From positions 1 to 49,248 of IMG/VR virus record IMGVR_UViG_3300042384_000415: DNA of 49,248 nucleotides; one strand, 5' to 3'. Numbering within the stretch: position 1 is the stretch's first letter; every line of letters starts with the position of its first letter. Shown here one piece after another: positions 17,121 to 24,550 of the stretch. The notes under the pieces were generated by a model. It made no database searches and was not told where the DNA came from. It saw nothing but the letters and a program-made list of their open reading frames with translations. The stretch comes from a virus. The translations under genes and the position numbers were made by a program.

Positions 17121-18470
17121 ATGTCTAATTTAATTACTTTTGCGGGTGCAAACTATAACCCACCGCTTATCCCTGCCGCCTGCGAAGCAGCTTTTTGTAC
17201 AGCCTCTACATCGTCAAATATATTTATCTGGAACCATAGCAAACAACTTATGGGTAGGGTTTCTGCAGCAAGCGGGGAAATGGCATCCTCAGGAGTATGG
17301 AATAGCAGTTGGGCTAGTACACCCTCTTCAAGCAGTGGTTGGCAATATGCAGGTACTTCTCAAGCAGGCCCACATGGCCACCATTATCTAAACATGAGTG
17401 TTTCTGCTGATACGGCATTTAAAGCTACCTCATACTATACTCAAAACTACCAATATTCCACAAACTATTTAATGGGTGCAATTAATAGCCGCGCCACTGG
17501 AATCTGGGTTAATAAAACTAAACGAGATAATCTATGCTTACAGCGTGTTAATAACCAAAACACTTATCTGTACCGTACTCAAATTTCTTCTTTAGGGTCG
17601 GGAGCTTTATTAGCCCCTTTTACGTCTACGGGGGATATGACTGGTGACACCACTGCAGGAACTGCAAATGGGTACAACACATTACAGACTCAAGGTCTAG
17701 TAGGGTACAACGAAACTACAAAAATGTGGGTGGTAGGTCAACAAGTATCTGGTGCTTCGGTACAGGTATTTGTATATAAAAATATTTCTGCGCCATCTCT
17801 TACATCCGATTCAACATACTGGAGCCAGTTTAACCACAGTGCAAAAATAACAGTTAACTTTAGTCTGCAATCCCCTAGTGACTCTTATGACTATTCTTCG
17901 TGGAAAATTATTCCGTTAGACAACGGTAATATTGTTATCATTTCAAAATCTGCAGGTAGTTTTATAAACTATACACTTTTAACTGGTAACGATGGGGTTA
18001 ATTCGACATCATGGACTGCATCTTCCGTTCAAAATCTTGGTATTACAACTTCATACAACAACACGGCTTGGCAAGATAACTTACCAGCTTTCGTAACGTA
18101 TGACGGGAAATATGTAGTCGTTTATACTCAATATTACTATTATTTCTCCGGCTGGGTGGGCTATATTATTAGAGTGTCAGATGGGAAACGTTTAACCATT
18201 GCACATAATGATACGACATACTCCTATAACTCGGTTATGATAGGAGATAATAAGATGATGATAAGTTACGGAACAAACTCTGATGGTGGATCAGGTCAAT
18301 CTATTTTTGAGTACGATATTGGCTATTTAATGGACAGATACGCTACTGGAACATCTGTTGTATCTTTCTATACCCAGACACAAATTGATAACCCATCTTC
18401 AAGTACTTGTTACCCCATGATCTGGACTATGCCGTCACCCGTACCAACATATAATAGAGGAGTATTTTAA
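17121..18470 (+). CDS. Putative adhesin / receptor-binding protein, paralog 2
   Basis: A 449-residue tandem copy of the gene at 15736, with the same start (MSN-L-x-x-F), the same motif order (GIWVNKTKRDNLCLQR, VGYNETTKMWVVG, GVNSTSWTASS, DGKYVVVYTQYYYY, STCYPMIW) and the same RGVF ending. Two DNA blocks remain nearly identical between copies (around 15940/17325 and 16321/17703) while flanks are diverged. This fits duplication plus selection on variable loops, as in receptor-binding proteins. The stop overlaps the next start. Confidence 0.7.
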   Translation: MSNLITFAGANYNPPLIPAACEAAFCTASTSSNIFIWNHSKQLMGRVSAASGEMASSGVWNSSWASTPSSSSGWQYAGTSQAGPHGHHYLNMSVSADTAFKATSYYTQNYQYSTNYLMGAINSRATGIWVNKTKRDNLCLQRVNNQNTYLYRTQISSLGSGALLAPFTSTGDMTGDTTAGTANGYNTLQTQGLVGYNETTKMWVVGQQVSGASVQVFVYKNISAPSLTSDSTYWSQFNHSAKITVNFSLQSPSDSYDYSSWKIIPLDNGNIVIISKSAGSFINYTLLTGNDGVNSTSWTASSVQNLGITTSYNNTAWQDNLPAFVTYDGKYVVVYTQYYYYFSGWVGYIIRVSDGKRLTIAHNDTTYSYNSVMIGDNKMMISYGTNSDGGSGQSIFEYDIGYLMDRYATGTSVVSFYTQTQIDNPSSSTCYPMIWTMPSPVPTYNRGVF

Positions 18471-18700
18471 TGGCTACAAAACTTAACTTTACATTTAACG
18501 GTTTAGCAGAAATTGTTGAAGACGGTGAATACAGCGTAAAAATTACGTCTAAAATTCCACATAGATTTTCTTTAGTGGATGGAAAAGTTGTTGACAAATA
18601 TGATGGAATTTCAGACGCAGATGTAGTTAAAGCGGATTACGCTGCTGCAGTTGCTTTGGCTACAGAACAAAACGTAGAACCTCCACCACAGCCTTTCTAA
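18470..18700 (+). CDS. Small protein coupled to the adhesin genes
   Basis: The protein has 76 residues: MATKLNFTFNGLAEIVEDGE at the start, then YSVKITSKIPHRFSLVDGKV, an acidic/Ala helix (DADVVKADYAAAVALATEQN) and a Pro-rich end. GAGGAG lies upstream and the ATG overlaps the previous stop; its own stop overlaps the heme oxygenase start. It could be a fibre chaperone or small structural protein, based on position only. Confidence 0.6.
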   Translation: MATKLNFTFNGLAEIVEDGEYSVKITSKIPHRFSLVDGKVVDKYDGISDADVVKADYAAAVALATEQNVEPPPQPF

Positions 18701-19233
18701 TGGCACTAAGAGACTTAATTAAAGCAAACCACGACAAAGCGGAATCCCACCGCTTTGTTCGTATTCTATTGTCTGGCGACATAACAAAAGAAGTTTATGT
18801 TGAGTTGCTGTTCAATCAATTGCTTTGCTACTCAAAATTAGAGTCATTAGCTAAGCACTTTGGATTGCTAGAAGGCTTTGAGGAAATTTGTCGTGCTGAA
18901 CATATCGAAACGGATCTCATAGAACTAGGTGGTACCTCAAAAGTTTACCCATCGACTATGGCTTATTTAGAGTATTTAAACTCAGTAGGCCCTAAGATAT
19001 TGCTAGCACACATATACATTCGTCACTTCGGTGACTTATACGGCGGTCAAATAATTAAGAAAGCTGTGCCAGGTAGTGGTAAAATGTACGAGTTTGAAGA
19101 CCGCAATGGATTGATTGCTAAAGTACGTGAACGTCTATCAGATGAATTAGGCGAAGAAGCTAATAGAGCTATCGAATTTAACTTGCAACTTTTTGAAGAG
19201 ATTGCAAATGAGCACAATATTCCAACAACTTGA
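18700..19233 (+). CDS. ho1: Heme oxygenase (biliverdin-forming, HO-1 type)
   Basis: A 177-residue helical protein that would oxidatively open heme to biliverdin IX-alpha, Fe2+ and CO, using reduced ferredoxin or a similar donor. The proximal heme ligand is His11 in NHDKAESHRF (HO-1: H-x-x-A-E). The distal helix is LLAHIYIRHFGDLYGGQIIKK, matching the family signature G-D-L-x-G-G-Q with the catalytic Asp and the Gly residues that kink over heme. The C-terminal FNLQLFEEI also fits. It is slightly shorter than bacterial HOs (~200-240) but core-complete. The start overlaps the previous stop; the end overlaps the bilin reductase by 26 bases. Known as an auxiliary metabolic gene in cyanophages. Confidence 0.93.
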   Translation: MALRDLIKANHDKAESHRFVRILLSGDITKEVYVELLFNQLLCYSKLESLAKHFGLLEGFEEICRAEHIETDLIELGGTSKVYPSTMAYLEYLNSVGPKILLAHIYIRHFGDLYGGQIIKKAVPGSGKMYEFEDRNGLIAKVRERLSDELGEEANRAIEFNLQLFEEIANEHNIPTT

Positions 19234-19912
19234 TGGCCTTGCAGATAAACTAAAAGCAGTCCTATCACAGTATGATGCAGTAGACGAAGGCCACAACTTT
19301 GAGTGGCCTAATTACGTTTATAAGAGCGCAAAATTCCGCAGGGCACATTTAGACATCATTGATGTAAGGGAGTCTAAAAAGCTCTACATGATGCACCTAT
19401 GTGTATTTCCTCACATCAACGATCCATCTCCAATATACGGCTTTGACATTGTAGCTGGCCCTAACAAGGTGACAGGTGCGTTCCACGACTTTAGCCCCGT
19501 ATCAGAAGGTCATCCTATGGGTGAATGGTTCAAGAAGCGTGTAGCATTATACAAGTGGAAACGCGAACGCGAACTGCCAGAGTGGGCCAGAAAGATATTT
19601 AGTCCAAGCATTATTACAGCTACGAACATCCAAACACAAGACGAACTAGAGCGCATGTGTGATTTAGTGTTTGCCAACTTGATTTACTATTTGAATAACA
19701 TTGGCGAAACAACGGCTAACGATTATACTAGTGCCCATAACTGGTACTGTTTCAATCAAAAACAAAACCCACACACTCCTCGTGTTATGGAAGCATTAGG
19801 GCTAGATGTAGAGAACGTTAAGATGTTTATTAAAGACTGCTTATTCCCTGAACTAAAAGGTGCTAAGTCCATTTGGACCGAGGTAATGGCCGCTTACGGA
19901 GCGGGTAAATAG
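19208..19912 (+). CDS. pcyX: Ferredoxin-dependent bilin reductase, PcyX/PebS-like
   Basis: The frame extends to a TTG at 19193, but ATG 19208 has GAAGAG seven bases before it; this gives 234 residues. The core MMHLCVFPHINDPSPIYGFD and IVAGPNKVTGAFHDFSPVSE is the bilin reductase signature. His63 and Asp80 are 17 residues apart, as are His88 and Asp105 of PcyA. Ungapped counting puts Ile51 at the PcyA Glu76 position, so that Glu seems absent, as in PcyX. The C-terminal part NWYCFNQKQNPHTPRVMEALG is also typical. The enzyme would reduce biliverdin from the overlapping heme oxygenase, probably to phycoerythrobilin, using reduced ferredoxin. Subfamily (PcyX versus PebS/PcyA) is my inference; family membership is clear. 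Confidence 0.9.
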   Translation: MSTIFQQLDGLADKLKAVLSQYDAVDEGHNFEWPNYVYKSAKFRRAHLDIIDVRESKKLYMMHLCVFPHINDPSPIYGFDIVAGPNKVTGAFHDFSPVSEGHPMGEWFKKRVALYKWKRERELPEWARKIFSPSIITATNIQTQDELERMCDLVFANLIYYLNNIGETTANDYTSAHNWYCFNQKQNPHTPRVMEALGLDVENVKMFIKDCLFPELKGAKSIWTEVMAAYGAGK

Positions 19913-20862
19913 TGTTTGGATTCGCGTCCTTTGCTCAGTTACCTTTTGCCTCATTACCGGCAACGGGTATTCCTGCCCAAGCGGCTTTAACTGGGCAACA
20001 GCTAAATGCGTTTGTTTCTTCTCTTGCTATCAGAGGCGAAGGATTCACTAATTTAACGGGTCAACAGCTAAATGCCTACACAGGCAATATGCGTGCCAAG
20101 TTTGGCTACTTCTTGACCAGTCAGGTCTTATCTGGGACCGTTTCAAATCTATCGGTTAAGGGTAAGGCCTCAACCGTCCTTTTAAATCAAGTCCTACAGA
20201 GCTATTTAGAAGACCTTGACACTGTGGCTGGCGCCTACGCCGTCGTACTGGCTCAAGTTCTTAATATTTCGGTAGAAGATGTTGCAACAATCGCAAAAGC
20301 AACTACTACGGTCTCTGGACAAGAATTAAATTCATTTATAAATGATGTTGCTGCTTCTGCTCAGGCTACTGGAACTATTTCAGGTATTGCGGCTGAGTTT
20401 ACGCAGGAAGATTTAAAAATTGTCATCGGTTATTTATTGACTGGCATTACAATGTCGTCTGCGGTACAATCTCTAAACGTCTCTGGTAAAGCCACTACAC
20501 AAGTTACAGGCTCTGTACTTACCAGCACGCTCAATAGTGTATTTGGTAAGGCCAATGCAAGAGGCTTCACCACATCTCAACTATTAAATATTTACGAAGG
20601 TAATATTAGTGCGTCAGGTAAAGCATCTGTTCGCTTAGACAGCCTAGAAGCTGTTATTATCATCGATAACGTATTAGTATGGGGCGTAGTGCCCGATGAC
20701 CAAAACCCAGATTGGGAAGTGGTCGATGACAGTCAAACCGAGGTTTGGGCTTCTGTAAATTCTGAGCAAACGACTACATGGATTGTTCCTGTAGTAGATC
20801 CTACTGATTGGGTTATAGTAGACGATTCAGAGGATGAGGACTGGACAGAAGTAATACATTAA
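19912..20862 (+). CDS. Repeat-containing virion protein with acidic Trp-rich tail
   Basis: GTG start at 19912 overlapping the bilin reductase stop by one base; 316 residues. Residues ~25-245 consist of about nine to ten 21-22-residue repeats with a core such as LTGQQLNAFVSSLAIRGEG, LTGQQLNAYTGNM, LTSQVLSGTVSNLSVKGKA and VSGQELNSFINDV. The C-terminal 60 residues are acidic with regularly spaced Trp (DWEVVDDSQTEVW, DWVIVDDSEDEDWTEV). Both features are typical of cyanophage and pelagiphage structural proteins of unknown detail. Likely a fibre or baseplate-associated protein. Confidence 0.75.
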   Translation: MFGFASFAQLPFASLPATGIPAQAALTGQQLNAFVSSLAIRGEGFTNLTGQQLNAYTGNMRAKFGYFLTSQVLSGTVSNLSVKGKASTVLLNQVLQSYLEDLDTVAGAYAVVLAQVLNISVEDVATIAKATTTVSGQELNSFINDVAASAQATGTISGIAAEFTQEDLKIVIGYLLTGITMSSAVQSLNVSGKATTQVTGSVLTSTLNSVFGKANARGFTTSQLLNIYEGNISASGKASVRLDSLEAVIIIDNVLVWGVVPDDQNPDWEVVDDSQTEVWASVNSEQTTTWIVPVVDPTDWVIVDDSEDEDWTEVIH

Positions 20863-20881
20863 GTTTTTAAGGGAGTAAGGC

Positions 20882-21754
20882 ATGCCTTCAAATTATAGTC
20901 AGTTGAAGATTCAGTTAATGGCCACAGGGGAAAACTCTGGTACGTGGGGTGATGTCACCAACACGAACCTGGGTACCGCCATTGAGGACGCCATTGCAGG
21001 CTATGGCACCGCTGAATTTGCGGCAAATGCTGAGTTAGAACTCCCTTGGTTAGATACCAACGGCTATCAAGTAGCCCGTAATCTGGTGCTAAACGTAACG
21101 TCTTCTGTTACTCTAGTAGGTACTCAAAACCTTGTTGTGCCTACGTTTGAGAAGCAATATCTTATCTACAATAACACTACTGGCGGACAAAGCATAACGG
21201 TTAAAACCGCTGCTGGCACAGGTGTTGTAGTACCAAATGGCAGTAAAGTGTCTTTGTATGTGGATGGCACTGACGTCATCCCTGCAATAAATTCACTGCC
21301 TTTATCTGCTACTACCACGGTAAAACTACCTACTACAGACGGTAGTAACGGGTCCTTATTGTCTACAAACGGAACGGGTGTGCTGAGCTGGGTCCAAGTT
21401 GCCCCAGGCGTTAACAACATTGGCTACCAATCAATTCCACAGAACATCAGAAATGACAACTACACGTTGCAGCTTTCTGACTCTGGCAAACACATATTCC
21501 ACCCTGCTGCGGATACAACAGCTAGAACCTGGACAATCCCCGCCAATTCAAGCGTAGCCTTTCCAATAGGCACCGCCATTGGCTTTATAACGGATGCAGG
21601 TGCAGGCGCTATTACTATTGCTATTAACTCCGATACGTTAATTGCGGCAGGCACAGGCTTGACAGGTAGCCGGACTTTAGCTACAAATAGCATTGCAACA
21701 GCAATCAAGATTACCAGCACTAGCTGGATTATCAGTGGGGTTCTATTAACATGA
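20882..21754 (+). CDS. Putative tail fibre / structural protein
   Basis: A 290-residue protein starting MPSNYSQLKIQLMATGENSG, followed by TWGDVTNTNLGTAIEDAIAG, the common N-terminal attachment domain of aquatic phage fibre proteins. The middle has LLSTNGTGVLSW, as in fibre stalks, and the end is a beta domain (TARTWTIPANSSVAFPIGTA, GFITDAGAGAITIAINSDT) seen in many phage fibre C-termini. AGGGAG precedes the ATG. It likely anchors or extends a side fibre. Confidence 0.8.
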   Translation: MPSNYSQLKIQLMATGENSGTWGDVTNTNLGTAIEDAIAGYGTAEFAANAELELPWLDTNGYQVARNLVLNVTSSVTLVGTQNLVVPTFEKQYLIYNNTTGGQSITVKTAAGTGVVVPNGSKVSLYVDGTDVIPAINSLPLSATTTVKLPTTDGSNGSLLSTNGTGVLSWVQVAPGVNNIGYQSIPQNIRNDNYTLQLSDSGKHIFHPAADTTARTWTIPANSSVAFPIGTAIGFITDAGAGAITIAINSDTLIAAGTGLTGSRTLATNSIATAIKITSTSWIISGVLLT

Positions 21755-23709
21755 GTGGCATTCTGCAAATGGTTTTTGCAGCTACATCGGGTTCTGGCCC
21801 GATTAATACCGTTGCGCCTGTTGTAACAGGCACGGCACAGGTACGTCAGACTCTTTCATGTACTCAAGGCACATGGGTAAGTCCTACTCCTATTTCAGGT
21901 TATGCCTATCAATGGCAACACGGAACTACTAATATTCCAGGGGCCACGTCCAGTACATATACGATTAGCTATCTGTATTCAGGTGAAACCATACGTTGTA
22001 TTGTTACGGCAACCAGTTCAAGTGGCTCTACAGGCTTTCCAAGTAATGCCTCTGCTGCTGTTGCGGCAACTACACCATTGGCTCCTACTATCGGTACCGC
22101 AACTTCTCCGACCAATACGTCGGGCTTAGTTCAGTTTGTACCTAATTCGGACAACGGCGGTTCAGTGGTCACGTCCTACACGGCTACATCTTCTCCAGGC
22201 GGTATAACTGGAACAGCGGCGGGCACGCCTATTACCGTTAATGGTTTGACTACTGGAACCTACTATAACTTCACTGTATACGCTACCAACTCTGCAGGTA
22301 ACAGCCCCTCAAGTGGCGTAAGTAATGATATCTTACCGGGCGCAAGTGCACCTGCTAATACCGTTGCACCAAGCATATCAGGTACGGCTCAGGCTCACCA
22401 GTATCTGTCTTCTTCCACAGGTAGCTGGACAGGTATTCCTACTCCTACGTATTCTTACCAATGGCAGGAAGCTGGAGGCACTAACATTCCGGGAGAAACA
22501 GGAAGCAGCATATACCTTATGGGATATAACGTAGGCACTGTCGTTAGATGCAGAGTAACCGCAACTAACGTAGGAGGGTCTGCCATAGCCTATACTGCGT
22601 ATAGCTCTACTATTACCGCAAATACTCCATTAGCACCCTATGGAGTATCCGCATCTTATACCGAGACACCTACCCCAAGAGTTGGGGTAACTTTTTACCC
22701 AAGTGACAATGGCGGCTCCGCGGTAACGCAATATACGATAAAAGGACGTGACGCAGGTGGATTCGTATTTACTACGCAAACAACTACTTCAACTAATGAC
22801 GTGAGCGTTCCATTTCAATATGGTGCCGATATATATTACACCGTAACTGCTACTAATAGTATTGGAACCAGTACCGACAGCTCCCCAAGCAATACCTTAT
22901 ATATAACTCGCCCAGTGGTATACAACTTATTATTTATGGTGGCGGGTGGCGGCGCTGGCGGGTCCAATAGGGCCGGTGGTGGTGGAGGCGGTCGAGTATG
23001 GGACTATGATTCCTCTATGTACGTAGGTCAAGTATATACGGTTAGTGTAGGTGCAGGAGGAACTTCCGTTGCAAATGCTAATGGAGGTAATGGTGGATCC
23101 ACCACCTTTACAGGCATGGGAGTAAGTATAAGCATAGCAGGCGGTGGCGGTGGCGGTAAGATAGCTGTAGGAGGTAACTCTGGAGGGTCAGGAGGCGGAG
23201 CAGGATTCCCTAGCACCGTAGGACTATCAGGAGGCGCTGCTAGTGGCAGTTATGGCGCTGGGTTTGCTGGAGCAGATGCCTATGTCACTACCGGAGGCGG
23301 AGGCGGGGCATCTGAGACACCTTACTCCCCTACAGGAAGTGGTGCAAGCGGTACGGGGGGAAGCGGAGGCCAAGGAATAACCTTTGATAATGTCATAATT
23401 AGTATGCCTGTATGTGGATCAGGGGGTGGAGGCGGAGGCGGCACTACTGCAGGAGGCCCAGGTGGATCCAATGCCGGAGCAGGGGGTAAAAGTGGTGTTG
23501 CAGGGGGTAGCGCTGGTCCATACTATGGTGGCGGTGGTGGGGGCGGCGGTGCCAGCACCTCTATTAAAGGGGGGAATGGAGGAAGCGGTGTATTCATTTT
23601 AATGGTACCTACTGCAGATTATACGGGCGTCGTTACAGGAGCAGTTGTCTCTACTAATGCGGGCTACACCATTATGGAATTCTATACTTCAGGGACCTAT
23701 ACAGCATGA
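21751..23709 (+). CDS. Adhesin-like fibre with Ig/FN3 domains and a Gly-rich tip
   Basis: A 652-residue protein overlapping the upstream gene as ATGA. By motif it holds an Ig-like domain (~15-105: CTQGTWVSP, YAYQWQ), an FN3-like domain (~110-195: PLAPTIG, YYNFTVYATNSAG), a second Ig-like domain (~200-290: YSYQWQEAGGTNIPG), a second FN3-like domain (~295-385), then ~200 residues very rich in Gly (repeated GGGGGG and GGSGG blocks). The Gly-rich part resembles the polyglycine adhesin tips of T-even phages (gp38). The short end (YTIMEFYTSGTYTA) also recurs in such proteins. Likely receptor recognition. Confidence 0.82.
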   Translation: MSGILQMVFAATSGSGPINTVAPVVTGTAQVRQTLSCTQGTWVSPTPISGYAYQWQHGTTNIPGATSSTYTISYLYSGETIRCIVTATSSSGSTGFPSNASAAVAATTPLAPTIGTATSPTNTSGLVQFVPNSDNGGSVVTSYTATSSPGGITGTAAGTPITVNGLTTGTYYNFTVYATNSAGNSPSSGVSNDILPGASAPANTVAPSISGTAQAHQYLSSSTGSWTGIPTPTYSYQWQEAGGTNIPGETGSSIYLMGYNVGTVVRCRVTATNVGGSAIAYTAYSSTITANTPLAPYGVSASYTETPTPRVGVTFYPSDNGGSAVTQYTIKGRDAGGFVFTTQTTTSTNDVSVPFQYGADIYYTVTATNSIGTSTDSSPSNTLYITRPVVYNLLFMVAGGGAGGSNRAGGGGGGRVWDYDSSMYVGQVYTVSVGAGGTSVANANGGNGGSTTFTGMGVSISIAGGGGGGKIAVGGNSGGSGGGAGFPSTVGLSGGAASGSYGAGFAGADAYVTTGGGGGASETPYSPTGSGASGTGGSGGQGITFDNVIISMPVCGSGGGGGGGTTAGGPGGSNAGAGGKSGVAGGSAGPYYGGGGGGGGASTSIKGGNGGSGVFILMVPTADYTGVVTGAVVSTNAGYTIMEFYTSGTYTA

Positions 23710-24083
23710 GTCACTTCGCACAAGTAGAAAATGGTATTGTTATTAATGTCCTTGTAATTGAGCAAGAAGTCATAGACACGGGTCTTTTTGGCGATCCGTC
23801 GTCCTGGGTCCAAACATCTTATAACACGTCTGGTAATGTGCATTACGGTCAAGATGGCTTGCCTGATGGGGGCGTTGCACTTCGAGCTAATTATGCTGGC
23901 GTGGGCTTTACCTACGATGCAGATAACGATGTGTTTTATCCACCCAAGCCGGAATACGCTTCATGGACCTTGAACCACGAAACATGGACCTGGGAAGCCC
24001 CTGTACCAATGCCTGTAGACGAAACAGGGGAAAAGGTATATTACTGGGATGAAGAGTCATTATCTTGGAGGGAGTATGTATGA
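23706..24083 (+). CDS. Conserved fibre-cluster protein, possible adhesin companion
   Basis: A 125-residue protein overlapping the adhesin by four bases (ATGA). Its start (MSHFAQVENGIVINVLVIEQ) and core (NYAGVGFTYDADNDVFYPPK, then SWTLNHETWTWEAPVP) match a family very common in cyanophages and other aquatic phages, next to fibre genes. The two Trp-rich strands may form a small glycan- or fibre-binding domain. Exact role unknown; a chaperone or tip protein is plausible. Confidence 0.8.
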   Translation: MSHFAQVENGIVINVLVIEQEVIDTGLFGDPSSWVQTSYNTSGNVHYGQDGLPDGGVALRANYAGVGFTYDADNDVFYPPKPEYASWTLNHETWTWEAPVPMPVDETGEKVYYWDEESLSWREYV

Positions 24084-24550
24084 ACTGGCTTAAGCGATTA
24101 GCAGTTATAATTTTATTCATACCTCTGTTTTCACAGGCAGATCAGACAACCATTAACTACAAAGGCCAGCCAGTAGGTTCGGCCATGGCACCCAGCATGT
24201 CTGCGTTTAGTCAGGATGTCTGTGGTATTGGCGTCAGTGGTGCTGTCAATGGCGGTGTAATTTCTATTGCTGGCGGCACGATGATTACTGACAACAATTG
24301 CGTACGATTACGCTGGGCTAAGTTCTTAAGTGACAGTGGCCTAAAGGTTGCGGCAGTTTCATTAGCTTGTGCAGCTACCCATGAAAACTGGGTGGCAATG
24401 GAAATGTCGGGTTCGCCTTGTCCTATAGGCGGTGCTATTGGTGATGCAGCTAGAAAGGCTTGGTATGATTTACATCCACAATGGTTTGAGGAAATATACG
24501 GTAAAGATTTCGTTCTTATCACTCCTCTGCCTGATTCTTCTAAGGAGTAG
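24080..24550 (+). CDS. Exported hypothetical protein
   Basis: ATG 24080 (overlapping the upstream TGA) follows GGAGGGAG; an alternative TTG at 24065 is less likely. The 156-residue product has a Sec signal peptide, MNWLKRLAVIILFIPLFSQA, with cleavage probably before DQ. The mature part holds four Cys (SQDVCGIGVSG, TDNNCVRLRWA, VSLACAATH, GSPCPIGGA), suggesting disulfides in the periplasm. It ends with a helix-rich part (AARKAWYDLHPQWFEEIYG). No family is known to me. Location before the holin/endolysin block suggests a role in the envelope during lysis or superinfection exclusion; this is inference. Confidence 0.75.
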   Translation: MNWLKRLAVIILFIPLFSQADQTTINYKGQPVGSAMAPSMSAFSQDVCGIGVSGAVNGGVISIAGGTMITDNNCVRLRWAKFLSDSGLKVAAVSLACAATHENWVAMEMSGSPCPIGGAIGDAARKAWYDLHPQWFEEIYGKDFVLITPLPDSSKE

